A stretch of 64,000 nt of DNA from contig BCIH01000001.1 of the NCBI GenBank assembly GCA_002897115.2, forward strand, positions 1,288,871-1,352,870. Reading direction: 5' to 3'. The DNA comes from Prototheca cutis (taxonomy: Eukaryota > Chlorophyta > Trebouxiophyceae > Chlorellales > Chlorellaceae). Each line of letters starts with the position of its first letter. The first letter of the stretch is position 1. Shown here piece by piece: positions 1-9,865 of the stretch. A program made the position numbers and the translations under genes. The notes beneath the pieces were generated by a model that saw only the letters and a list, made by a program, of their open reading frames with translations, did no database searches and had not been told where the DNA came from.

Positions 1-133
1 GGGGGGGGGTAGAATGGACTTTTGAGCTGTCTTGGGTATTTTGGGGGGCGGGCCAGGGAGGCAAAAGGGGAGGTATGAAGGGACTGGAGAGAGACCGATC
101 GATCATGCCCACACCCCATCACCATCCGCACAG

Positions 134-287
134 GCTTGTGGAGGACCGGGTACGGAGTGCACTGGATGGAGAGAGCGAGGAGGGGCTTACCGACCTGTTC
201 AGTGACTCGGAGGCCGAGGGGGGCGGGGGAGAGGGAGTGGAACCCCTCCTTGAGGAACCCGTCCTGGCCGGGGAAGGCAGGCCCTGA
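134..287 (+). CDS. 3'-terminal exon of an unidentified gene (partial)
   Basis: A pyrimidine/AC-rich stretch ends in CACAG at 129-133, a plausible 3' splice site. The following open frame runs to TGA at 285-287. The roughly 51-residue peptide is acidic (rich in E, D, S and G), with a run like LTDLFSDSEAEGGGGEG, and looks like a disordered C-terminal tail. The upstream exons lie outside the window, so no domain can be named. A chance ORF is the main alternative. Confidence 0.3.
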
Positions 288-1129
288 ACTGGCCCAGGGG
301 CTGCCGGATTCTTAATACCAACATNAGCAGCAGCTGGCTGGCACACCCAGGTGCTGACCCGGCCTTTGGCAGGAGGCCTCCCACCCAGCCTGCCCTGTTC
401 CAAGGGAGTATTTGTACCTGTACCTTGTTTTCATGTTCATCCTCGCGCTGCAACAGTCCAGAACCTCTGTGCCGACTCCCCTGCCCGGCTAGATGCTCAT
501 TGTACCATGCAGGGCAAAAATAATGCAACCAGCTCAGCCAGCAACAGCATCACATCACCTGGGGGTTGCTGGGCATCACTGATGGCCGAAAATTTGCACA
601 CTCTGCAGGGCAATAGGAAGGTGGACCACCTCAATGATGGACCACCTCCTTTCCCTTCCCGGGGGAGGGAAGGAGCCCCGGGGGTTCCCACCCCCAGCTG
701 GGAAGGCCATACCCCCCAGGATGGATGGATGGATGTTCATCAGCACTGCGGTGCTGGGTGCTGGAAGTGCTCCAGCCGTTGGCCGGTCTTCCGCAGGGGT
801 ACTGCACGATGTGCCTCATGTTCAGACACGCCATCAAGTCTCTGTTCCAGAGACGATGCTCGCCGTTCGGGGTTGGCACTCCTCGTTGGTGCAGTGCAGC
901 AGCCCGTGGCACACCGCACTGTGGGCATCTGCTCTCTGTACGACCTGACCTGCTGCCAAGGAGGTACCCAACGCATCCTCTGAGCGACGCAGCCAGGGAA
1001 TGCGGTGCAACAGGCATTTTGTTTGNNANACATGCCCTNGCTGTGNAGGTGGGAGTTAGCGAACCTCGAGAAGGTTTCATCATGTTTGCCCTGCACAGTA
1101 CACAGTGGCATGCACGCTGAACGACTCAA
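288..1129. other. Intergenic / 3' flanking sequence
   Basis: No reading frame here resembles a known family or shows convincing exon structure. Several overlapping ORFs exist on both strands but look like GC-driven shadows. The stretch probably holds the 3' UTRs of the partial gene on the left and of the convergent LTO1 gene on the right. Several N bases occur near 1026-1046. Confidence 0.4.
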
Positions 1130-1858
1130 TCAAAATCCAAGGGCGTCGCCACCGGAGGCCAGGCCATAATCCGCAGTCAGGCCCATCATGGCCACGAGTG
1201 CCTTGAACCGGCCACGCAAGTTTTCTATCAGCNCCTGCAGCCCCGGATCCTGCGTATGGGTTGGGGTTGGCCGGGGGGACAATTGCGGGTCTGGGGTTTT
1301 CCAGGGTTGACGCCGCCTGTGCGTTCCAGCAGGTGACCCGTTGGATGCATCCCATTCGATGCAGTCCGTTCAATGCACCCGAGTCGGTTGCAGACCTGTG
1401 GGTCGCCAAGGATGGCAGATTTGAGGAGTTCATCGAGCAGGTCCATCTGTCGCAAAGCTCGTGGGGGTATCCTGGGTCCCTGGTTGCCCTCTCCACCAGC
1501 AGCTTGGTCGGCCTGCGCCCGCCATTGCTCCAGGCATCCGGCGTAGAAACCCACTTCATAGCCAATCTTCACACCCTGTTCCACGCCTGTGGCATACCCG
1601 TCGACATGACCCCTCTCTCGCCCAGCACTGCATGGCGTAAGAACGAGGGAATCCTGTCTGTCCAGGGCATTGGCNTCATGAAAATGCACGCAGGTCCCGA
1701 ACTATCATTGCACGCTCCCATAGCCGCTACGGCCCCAGGAACCCCCAGCCAAAACCAACTCCTCTCCCGGCATACCTGAGTCCCTCCTCCCGGCCCTCTC
1801 GAAAGTGCTGCTGCTCCAAGTCTACGGCCGAGCCAAACAGGTCCAACTCGGCATCCAT
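1130..1858 (-). CDS. LTO1: LTO1/ORAOV1 homologue, Yae1-domain protein
   Basis: Three exons (1858-1776, 1612-1396, 1249-1130) encode about 139 residues, close to human LTO1 (137). The N-terminal half carries the family's deca-GX3 signature: glycines every fourth residue, as in GHVDGYATGVEQGVKIGYEVG. The C-terminal exon (LIENLRGRFKALVAMMGL) matches the conserved LTO1 end, where human has KIRGKFKQFCSLL. In yeast and animals LTO1 works with YAE1 as an adaptor that brings the ABC protein ABCE1/Rli1 to the cytosolic Fe-S assembly (CIA) machinery, so a role in ribosome recycling/biogenesis is inferred. Splice sites are AG|GTATGC, GAGAG|G, CAG|GTCTGC and GCAG|GATCC. The intron 1 acceptor is the weakest call: it leaves one GX3 spacing a residue short. 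One N lies in the last exon. Confidence 0.85.
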
Positions 1859-2366
1859 ATGGAAATTAGAATATTTCAGGGTATCACGGGATGGTGCGCG
1901 ATCGCCGCGAGCCAGACTGCGCCCCTGTTTGCCCGCCGTGTGGTCGGGACAGTTGCTGTGCAAGGCGGCGGTTCACCAGCCGTCGCCACGCGCCACAAAC
2001 GCAGGAGCCGGAGCACCTATATTCTTAAAAATGTGTTGATGGGCGTCGCGCCACACCGACATGACCAATCATAGCACGTATGACGCGTAGGAGCGTGAAA
2101 CCAATCGGACGTTTTTAACCTGCATGNGCTACATGTGACCCACATGCTCATGAAACTGCTGCATTTCATGCTTCTGTGAGGCAGGGCATCAAGGGACCAA
2201 TTTGCGACGACGGGTGCATTCTGGCGCGGCAGCACTGCTGCCGAGCAATGACAGGTTTAGATTGCATGCATGCCATGGAACGCCCAAAATGCAGCGTTGC
2301 CTGTAGACATGCTCCAGCCAAGGAGGACAGGCACAGCAACGAAACCAACAGCACGAAGCCTGCTGC
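1859..2366. other. Intergenic: LTO1 promoter and 3' region of the SDR gene
   Basis: Both flanking genes are on the minus strand, so this gap should hold the LTO1 promoter/5' UTR and the SDR 3' UTR. I see no extra coding exon and no TTACA (TGTAA on the minus strand) close to the SDR stop. Confidence 0.4.
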
Positions 2367-3464
2367 TCAGAGTCCAAACTTGCGTGCAATCAAGTTATCA
2401 AGAGACCTGCCAAAGAGCATTTGCAGCAGTCCCAGGAACCAGAATGTCAGCGCCTTCCCTCCCGCCAGGAACGAGGCCGGCGGCGCCTTGCCTGACTGTC
2501 CCGTGGCGGCTCTGATACGAGTGACGATCTGCGAGGCAACTTGTGCTGCGGGCTGTGCTGCATGGTCGTCTTGCGACGCTGCGACACGTGCCCGGATGAA
2601 GCCGGCGCGGCTGGCGTAGAGGGAACCGGCCCCTTCATACCGAGCCATGTCCATGCCGCCTGCAGCGTTGTCGGAAAGGCGGCTGATGATCGCGCCCGCG
2701 GTGACGGTGGTGACGTGGATGCCAAAGGGTCGGAGCTCCAATCGCAGGGCGTCGCTCACAGCGTTCAGCGCTGCCTTGCTGGCGCAGTATGCACCGGCAA
2801 ACGGCGTTGTCAGCCATCCACTGACAGAGCCCACGTTGACAATCAGGCCGCTGCCCCTTTGTGCCATGGCCGGGATCACTGCCTGCAGTACTTTTTTNGN
2901 NNCNTNNAANGGGGGTCATTGGACTACNTTTTTTGCTTGTGTGGCAAATGACAANCGAGGCAGGCAACAGGCTGCCATTGGGCTGCCCCGGTCCTCCGCG
3001 AACGCACTACACCCGCATGACATACCAGGTGCTTGCATACAGGGTGACAAAGCAAACACCCGAGCCGCTGTTCCGTCCATGCNTCCAGTTCCCATCACCA
3101 ATCCAGCATGCGACATCCTTGCCTGGGTCACGCGGAGCACGCCCATGAGATTGGTGTCCAGCACATCGGCGACCTCCTTCAGCGGCTGCTCGGCGAGCGG
3201 GCCAAACTTGCTGATCCCGGCGTTGTTGATCAGGACATCGATGCGCCCCTCCCGTGTCGTGACTTCTGCTATCGCAGCCGCCACGCTGTCTGTGCTGCCG
3301 ACNTCCAAGGCCAACGTGGCGATCCCGTCCTCGGCCAGGTGATGCAGTGCCTCTGCCCGCCGGGCGGTGGCATACACACGGAACAGCTGTTCGCCGTGCT
3401 TTCCCGTCTCGGTGTGCAGGACCTGGGCCAGTGCTTCCCCCAGACCACTGCCGCAGCCCGTGAT
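2367..3464 (-). CDS. Short-chain dehydrogenase/reductase, AYR1-like; first exon unresolved
   Basis: Two exons are clear (3464-3123, 2882-2367), giving about 285 residues of a classical SDR. The cofactor loop TGCGSGLG (TGxxxGxG) opens the first one. NNAG follows, then the catalytic Ser in NVGSVSG and the YxxxK dyad YCASK. The C-terminal tail, ending SLDNLIARKFGL, resembles the hydrophobic end of NADPH-dependent 1-acyldihydroxyacetone-phosphate reductases (AYR1), which act in ether-lipid/glycerolipid synthesis at ER or lipid-droplet membranes. That assignment is inference; another membrane-associated SDR is possible. The intron between the two exons uses a GC donor (CAG|GCAAGG, 3122-3121) and contains an N cluster at 2897-2911. 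The short 5' exon with the initiator Met must lie beyond the (CA)n intron, between about 3520 and 4100, but I could not fix it. Confidence 0.75.
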
Positions 3465-3477
3465 CTGTTGTGTAGGG

Positions 3478-3480
<3 letters not shown>

Positions 3481-3519
<39 letters not shown>
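3481..3519. repeat. (TG)19 dinucleotide repeat in the SDR 5' intron
   Basis: A perfect TG tract, followed after a few bases by T5-G6 and another G run (3523-3542). It sits just upstream of the SDR exon that starts at 3464; on the sense strand it is a CA tract ending close to the CAACAG acceptor. Confidence 0.9.
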
Positions 3520-3520
<1 letters not shown>

Positions 3521-4118
3521 GCTTTTTGGGGGGTTTCGGGGGAACTCCATGTCTCACCGATGGGAGTTGCAATGACTCCCCTTGAACACAAGGAATAAGA
3601 GCACATTCCTGTCCATTTCANCCTACAATCGCANTCCCTCCAAGCACCCTCAGATCTGTGTTGATATGCCATGCACATTACATGCTAAATCCAGGCGTCA
3701 TCAAGGTGATAGCGGCCGCCAGGTCCTGCGTCAGGGAGGCTTCAGCCCCCAACTCACCAATACCACCCTGTCCATCAGGCGCTCGTTCTCCGATGCTGTG
3801 GCGTCCATGTCCTCTACGTAGATCTGTGGTCGGATTTGAATCTACGTGATCTGTGCATGNGCGCGGATTGAGCGAGGTCCTTTGCGTGNATGAGGAGTTC
3901 CGGACCCCGAATCCTGCATATTGGGCAAGCGCAGTCAGCCAGTNGTGCAACACCGAGACTCCTGACACTGGACTTGCAATGTTCGGGAAAGTAAAGCGAT
4001 CTGGGGCCTTGCCATCCCACGGCCTCCTTTTGGCCCCCGGCCCATGCACCTTCAATTCGAGTTCAAAAACAAATGAAAGGGNTGGTAGTGCGATGATTAT
4101 CTCGAGTGTTGGGCCCGC

Positions 4119-5795
4119 ATGCCCAGAGATCGGCACAGCACCAGTCGGGCCAGCAAGCGGCGCCGCCACGAGTCGCCGGCCGGCCACGATGTCACCGAGC
4201 TCCTGATCCATGCTGGGCTTGGCGATGTTAAACGATGCCGCCGGCTCCTACGCAAGGGAGTGCCCGTCAACAGCTGCCTGACCGATGGCGTCAGCGCCCT
4301 GCATGAGGTAAGGTCGGGCGGGCCCGATGCTGGGGTTGCAAGATTTGTTGTCACCGAAAGCGTGCTGCATGTGTCCTCTCTCATTCCAACCTTGTATTTC
4401 AGGCATCTTCCATCCTTAATAGCCTCGTGACTATGAAATCCTGTCCCCTTCACCCTTCACNCCCCAAAGGCAAGCCGCTGTGGGCGGCTGGAGGTTGTGC
4501 GGTTCCTGCTGCGACACGGTGCCAATCCCTCTCGCCGCGACAGCGCCGGCAACACCCCCNTGCACGTCGCAGCATTCAATCACCACTTGAAAGTAACGGC
4601 AGCTCTTCTGAGTTCGCGGCGTGCACCGGATCTGGATCAGGAGAACGATGCCGGCGTGAGGGTGGCTGATGCCGTAGGTGCTGCCATGGCCAGCCAGGAC
4701 TGGGGCACCGACGGCAATGGCCCTTCAAGTTCACAAGCCGACGAGCACGACTGGCAGGCCAAGCTCGCCGACGAACTCGCCCATGAGAGCGGCATGTGCG
4801 CAGCTGTTTTGTGTGTGTGTGTGTGTGTTTGGGGGGGGGGGGGGGGGGCGGCGCGCGCAAGTGGGTGTACGCTCGCAGCTTTTAACAGTTGCTACCTCCA
4901 TCCAATTGCCAATGGACAGGTATGCAGCATACTATGATGCATGGGCCGGCCCCGAGCCCGAGGGCGTGGACGCCTTTGCGGAGCGACTGTGGCGCGAGAT
5001 GGAGGCAAAGCGCCGTGCGGAACGCCAAGCAGCGGAGGCGGCCATCCATCACCATAGGGCGCGTGAAGAGGCCGAGCGAGAGCGACTGGCTGCCGAAGCT
5101 GCCGAACGCTCGCGCCGCATCCTGGACGAGGAGCGTGCGCGGGACAGGAGCTGGCGGGAAGCCGTCGCCCAGGTGCATGAATGTTGCCGGCTGCGGCTGG
5201 GTGAGGGAATGGGCTCATGTGTCCTGTCACCTTGCCAGAGCCATGCATGCATGCATGGAATACATCATCAATCAGACTTTCCAACACCATGCATCGCTGC
5301 GCAAATCACAGGGCGACGCTGGCGCACAAAGGGCTTTGTACGAGGGCAGGTGGCTCGCGTTTGTGGCCAAGGCCCCCGCAGCCATCGGCGTCAGCGACGT
5401 GCCTTGGATTCCGGGCACCGGGGACGAACCAGACCCTGCCCTTCTCCGCAGGGTGGTTCTCTATGGTGCGGCTCGGCAGGTTGAGAGGGAGCATGTGAAG
5501 TGGACTGTGACCTTGTCCAGTGTGCACGGGCACAAACACACGGTTTCCTTCCCTGATAGAACGCGGGTCTCCAACTCCTTCCCCCGCAACCACCCACCCA
5601 TCTGCAGGCGCTGGCAGCGCCAGCGAGCAGCGCAAGCGTGTGCGGACAGAGCAGGCGCGTTGGCATCCCGACAAGTTCCAGGCCAGATTTTCAGCGAGGT
5701 TGCGGCCCAGCGAGGCCGCGCAAGTGCTCCGGCGGGTGCTGGCTGCCTCACAGGCACTCAACGACCTGGCTGCTGGGCTGGCTGTGGGATCGTAA
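4119..5795 (+). CDS. NFKBIL1: NFKBIL1 (IkappaB-like) homologue, ankyrin protein
   Basis: Five exons (4119-4307, 4470-4795, 4920-5172, 5312-5465, 5608-5795) give about 369 residues; human NFKBIL1 has 381. A basic N-terminus (SRASKRRRHE) leads into two ankyrin repeats (LLRKGVPVN, SALHEASRCGRLEVVRFLL, HVAAFNHHL). A long charged coiled-coil follows (EREAKRR-like, about residues 175-255). The conserved C-terminal block RTEQARWHPDKF near residue 320 is the family's diagnostic J-like motif. In animals NFKBIL1 is a nuclear protein linked to alternative splicing and NF-kappaB control. Algae have no NF-kappaB, so an mRNA-processing role is more likely here (inference). ATG 4119 opens directly into the basic region. 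Intron 2 holds a (GT)9-TT-G18 tract. Confidence 0.88.
4811..4848. repeat. (GT)9-TT-(G)18 compound tract in NFKBIL1 intron 2
   Basis: Dinucleotide GT units are directly followed by TT and an uninterrupted G run on the sense strand, just after the donor at 4796. It is one of several compound tracts of the same layout in this window. Confidence 0.9.
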
Positions 5796-6138
5796 CTGTT
5801 TGGCGCGGGGGATCTGCTCCAGTGGCACCAACGATTGCAGCGCAGGGTCGCCTGTCCTTGCTTTTGTTTGCATGCATGCTGTTTGGAAGAGCATGCACTG
5901 CTGTCTATCTGGCTGCTTGCCCTCCCATGACGACGTACATTGGAAAGCAATGCATGGGGGCCTACGGACATTGCCGATGGTCCCCCTAGAATGCAGAGGA
6001 GCAGGGCAACGACCCGCACTCCGTCTGTGTGCATGTACGAGCATGTTCACAAAGTCGAGCAACAGCTTGAAAGTTGTTCATCAGACGGCCCGCACATGGT
6101 TCCAGGGGTCCTTGTTAAATCACACAGTGTCCCTTGAT

Positions 6139-6143
6139 TGTAA
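6139..6143 (+). terminator. Possible TGTAA polyadenylation signal (NFKBIL1)
   Basis: TGTAA is the usual chlorophyte poly(A) signal. This copy lies about 345 bases after the NFKBIL1 stop and about 40 bases before the convergent membrane-protein gene ends. Confidence 0.4.
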
Positions 6144-6183
6144 AGGAAGAGAAATCAAATCCAGTCGGAAAAATAAAATATAA

Positions 6184-7202
6184 TCAGTCCGCATGGTCGG
6201 GTTCGTCGCTGTCAGAGTCCTCTTCTTCTCCGGGCGCGGCTACCCACTCCTCCACCAGGGCGATGCGAGCGACCAGCTCTCCGAAGCTCTGACCACGCGC
6301 GGTCGTGCGTCGTAACAGCAGCGCCGCGGCCATGCCAAACCCAAGCGTGCACAGCGTAAGGGTGGCATCCAGGCCCGCAGCCAGCGCCACGCGCCAGGCT
6401 GCCGCGCCGTGTCCGTGCCGGGCGTCCTCGTACCACAGGCCTGCAACAACAGTGTGATGGAGAGCGGGTGCTGGCCGGATTTGACATGGCACTAGAAGAT
6501 AGCGGGTGTTGGCGTGCGGGTATTTCTTGCCGCTGCTGGTGGTGGAGGGAAGAGGGGCCAATCACCAAAAAAGTCCTTCCCTCAAGGACATTATGACATA
6601 AGCGCGCGGGTACCCAATTTCCTCGAGCACAGGACATGCACATACGCTGGGACACGGCAGTACAAAAGGCATCACAACTACAATAGTCCACTCCCCCGAT
6701 CAGTACTCACTTCGGAGGAAAATGCTGGATGCAGGTCTGCCGACCCTCCACCGAGTGAGAATCAGCCATGACGAAGCGAGCAGCAACAGCAGCAGTCGCG
6801 GCAAGGGCAGCGGACGTGCACTGGCTGCCAGGGCAACCCCGGCGCCTAAACCCAGGAGCAGGCCTTGGGAGATCACGGCGTCCGTGGCTGCTACAGCCCA
6901 CCCCGGCGCCCGGGTGCAGAAACTGAGTGGCCGGTGATCCACCAATTTCCGAAAGCCGTCTGGGTCTAGGGCCTGCAGCCGGCGGTAGAGCCGGAGTCGG
7001 GCCGCGGTGCGCTCGAGGGATGCCATGCTGACGTGGCGCGCACGCATGTACCGCTNGAACTCTGGCGAGGCACGGAGCTGGCGCAGCGACTGTTGCGTCA
7101 GCGCGTCCGGATCGTCCTCAAAGTCTGACGCAGAGCCGGCTTCACCTGTTGGTGACATGGCTTGCTAAGGTTGAATGTGTGTGCGTGTGTGCGTGCGCGC
7201 GC

Positions 7203-7297
<95 letters not shown>

Positions 7298-7955
7298 GAG
7301 GGGGGGTTCAATGCTAAGCAGAGGGCCAGTAAGGCGAGAGTTTGCCGTGCTGGGTGAGCAACACAAAGTTTCCATGCTTTTGCCCCNGCCCAGGGCTTCA
7401 ATTCCATCGACCCCTTCCTTCACTCACCTACGCCGAGGCCATAGAACGCGCCGCCAACGATGCCGGGGGACGCCGTCTGGGCCATGATGTACGGCGGCGA
7501 CGTGGCAAAGGACAGGGGCCGCCGGTGCAGCAGCTTCACGCCGGCTGCCGACAGAGGGGGGGATGCCACCCTGACGTTCCATCTGCTTGGGTAGCAGCAA
7601 CGTAAAGTGCGTTTGAAGGACAAGCACGTGAACTTATGTGAACCGTCTAATACACGTGCAAGGCCTCCCCCAGACGCCGTTCGATGGGAGGCTTGCGATA
7701 TCACACGTCTTGGCCCCACCACCCAGCCGACCTGGACGGGGGAGGCTGCTCGGGCCCTGCNCGCCAGGCCCTCCACGCTCGCCAGAAAAAGCCCAGCAGG
7801 AGCGAGGTCAGCAGGGCTCCGGATAGCAATACTTCTGCATTCTCCAGATGATCCTGGAGAAAGCCGCTGCCAGAGCCTGGCCCGTGGATGTCCAGGGAGT
7901 CGCACTCCAGCGAACCTGCGCAGAGCCCGTCGGTGTCCCCCGCCAGCCAGCTCAT
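6184..7955 (-). CDS. Unknown multi-pass membrane protein
   Basis: Four exons (7955-7732, 7570-7428, 7145-6711, 6440-6184) join in frame to about 352 residues. All donors and acceptors are canonical (AG|GTCGGC, AG|GTGAGT, CAACAG|GT, GAA|GTGAGT, TTGCAG|GC). I do not recognise the family. Visible features: a hydrophobic segment near the N-terminus (LLSGALLTSLLLGFFW), a soluble acidic and basic-helical middle (residues ~125-190), then three hydrophobic segments (ISQGLLLGLGAGVALAAS, LPRLLLLLLASSWLIL, LDATLTLCTLGFGMAAALLL) and an acidic tail EEEDSDSDEPDHAD. A motif occurs twice: LLHRRPLSFAT near residue 90 and LVDHRPLSFCT near residue 177. Intron 2 contains a very long TG/CA repeat. An organelle or endomembrane location is a guess. 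Confidence 0.6.
7173..7295. repeat. Long (TG)n/(CG)n microsatellite, ~120 bp
   Basis: A TG-rich tract with a short CG-alternating core near 7190-7204. It lies in intron 2 of the membrane-protein gene. Alternating purine-pyrimidine DNA of this length can adopt Z-form. It is followed by a short G run at 7300-7306. Confidence 0.95.
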
Positions 7956-8375
7956 GGCCGAGCTCAGGCGAACCTGATAATTAGCATATCGGACATTTCC
8001 AACAGGCGGTTCCAGTGCTTGGCTGGCTTGGGCTGATACTGCTCGGTCGATCTTCGCATCGCGTGCCAGGTGGCGCGATCTCGATCTCCCCGCAGAAGAG
8101 TTAGGGGTCCGGTGATTCAAAGAACGGGGGGAAGGCCCAAGGAACGTACGATGCCAGTCAGACGGCCCCATGTAACGCGTACAGAGGCGCTGATCGCGTT
8201 TTGCGGTGAAAACAAGCGACGAAGAACAGAGGGAACCTGACCCATTGGACGTTTGCCATTCTCCCGCCACTTGCCACCGCTGCACTCCCCCGCGACGACC
8301 AAGGCCCGGGGCCCGAGCAAAACTCCCAAAGCTGCTGGAAGCTGGCCCGGCCGGCTCGGAAAGGACGTTCCAGCC
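7956..8375. promoter_or_regulatory. Head-to-head intergenic region
   Basis: 420 bases separate the predicted start codons of the divergent membrane protein (-) and the 183-residue protein (+). It must contain both 5' UTRs and promoters. I see no TATA box or named element. Confidence 0.45.
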
Positions 8376-9430
8376 ATGCAGAGCTACACTACTCAGCAGC
8401 TCCCCGTCTTACAGAGTCGAGGGAGTGCAACGCTAAGTTTGAATCCTCAGGTGGGTCCCGGCGTTTCGGCCTCCTCGGAGGGGCTCCAGCCGGGCGACAA
8501 GCTGCCCACCAGCTTCAAACTGACTGAACTGCCACGATGCGAGCCCTCTGGAGCATGCATGTGCACGTCATTAGCTGGTCGTGACCAGGCGGGTTGTGCA
8601 GTTGCCCTGCTCGTTCCGGCTTCAGGTCCAGAGTTCTGCATACTGTTTGGAGTCTTCTTGGTCCTGCCGCAGGTGTTCGAAGATATCGAGGCCGCCAGCC
8701 CGTCCCATGTCGGACCACCGCCTGACCAAGACAAGGTGTGTCTTGTGGTGTGAGTTTGTGCATGTGAAGGTTTGCCCAAGGGGCTGGATGGCGAGGATGG
8801 GTACGCTGGTATGGCAGCAGCCGTGGTCGTTGCCAGGATAACCACGAAGCCTGCCTCGCCACGATTGCAGGCACCGCATGCCGTCGCCCCTGCGCCCAGG
8901 CACCGAATGCTGAGGCTGACTGCCTCCACGCTGCTTCTGTGCCTCATGGGAGGCCTGCTCTACCTTCAGAGCACAACGGATCCCGGGCATCAACGACGGT
9001 CTCATGGTGCGNGGACGGCAGGGTGATGGGTGAGGGTTTTCCACCTGCTGGGGATCCAAGCGGACAGGGTGATTATTAGGGGGCGCAAGCACCCGTGGCC
9101 TCACCTAGGAGCAGGTGAACTGATCAGGACAAACGTCCCCCCCTTCTGCCAGCAGAGGCTGAGCCTGTAGTGGCCCGGGATGACACAATAACGGTCTCGC
9201 TGCGGGTGCACCATCGGCTCGATAGTCGGGTGGCACGGCAGGACGCTGCAGAGTTCAATGCTGCACTTGCTGCGCAGCTGCAGATGGGTGCTGCTGCTGA
9301 GGACAAGGCCCAAGATGCTGGGGAATCCGAGCCCAGGCTGGAACTGGCGAGCTTGCACGACCCTGGCGCGGGAGCGCTGCCAGTCTTGATCCGGAAACTC
9401 CTTGGCCGAGTTTCTTCCCATGTATTCTGA
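8376..9430 (+). CDS. Unknown single-pass (type II-like) membrane protein, ~183 aa
   Basis: Four exons (8376-8450, 8673-8735, 8871-9006, 9153-9430) join in frame. Exon 1 starts MQSYTTQQLPVLQSRGS. Exons 2 and 3 give a Pro-rich cytosolic stretch and then one hydrophobic segment (LRLTASTLLLCLMGGLLYL, about residues 60-78). The last exon is a soluble domain beginning VARDDTITVSLRV, with the pattern AAEFNAALAAQLQM. That soluble part vaguely resembles small extracellular alpha/beta domains, but I do not recognise the family. The donor of exon 3 (ATG|GTGCGN) and the exact start of exon 4 (9153 or 9156) are uncertain. No obvious TGTAA follows. Confidence 0.5.
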
Positions 9431-9831
9431 CACCTTGGACTGTTGCTGAAAATGGCAGCGCACGCTTCTCAGTGGGAACCTGCCCCTGCCGGCCCAACCC
9501 CAATTTTGTCCCCATCCCTCTGCAACACTTTGACTCCGCCTGTGGCAGCGCTGGGGACTTGCCCTTTGCGCCTCATTCCATCCCTCCCATCCCCTGCACC
9601 GCAGCTTTCACTTGTGCCCTATGTCTGCCCAGCCTTGCCTGATCATGACAGCTGTCCTGGCGCCCACCCGACCCGTCTGTGTGGCCTCAGTGAGCCCTGT
9701 AAGATAGCCTCTGTTTGTTGAGAGGCACGTGAGCAAACTATCTCAAGGGGCAATGAAATGGGTGCAAGTTCTTGCTGGACATGCATGGACACAGTAGAAT
9801 GCAAGAAAAGGTGAGCTGCGATGAACGGGCC
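9431..9831. other. Convergent 3' intergenic region
   Basis: Lies between the stop of the 183-residue protein (+) and the IRE1 3' end (-). An open frame on the plus strand here (9443-9721) is Pro/Cys/Leu-rich low-complexity translation without family resemblance. I see no gene. Confidence 0.4.
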
Positions 9832-9836
9832 TTACA
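9832..9836 (-). terminator. TGTAA polyadenylation signal of IRE1
   Basis: TTACA on the plus strand reads TGTAA on the minus strand, about 30 bases beyond the IRE1 stop. This is the right place for the chlorophyte poly(A) signal. Confidence 0.55.
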
Positions 9837-9865
9837 TAATCTCACTGCCTACAACCACCTCGGGC

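Noticed and set aside
631..1083. Minus-strand 150-codon ORF left of LTO1
   Set aside because: Crosses several Ns, no similarity, and lies in the likely 3' UTR zone.
8430..8460. TTTGAATCC resembling a tRNA T-loop B box
   Set aside because: No matching A box or cloverleaf stems around it; it sits at the end of a coding exon.
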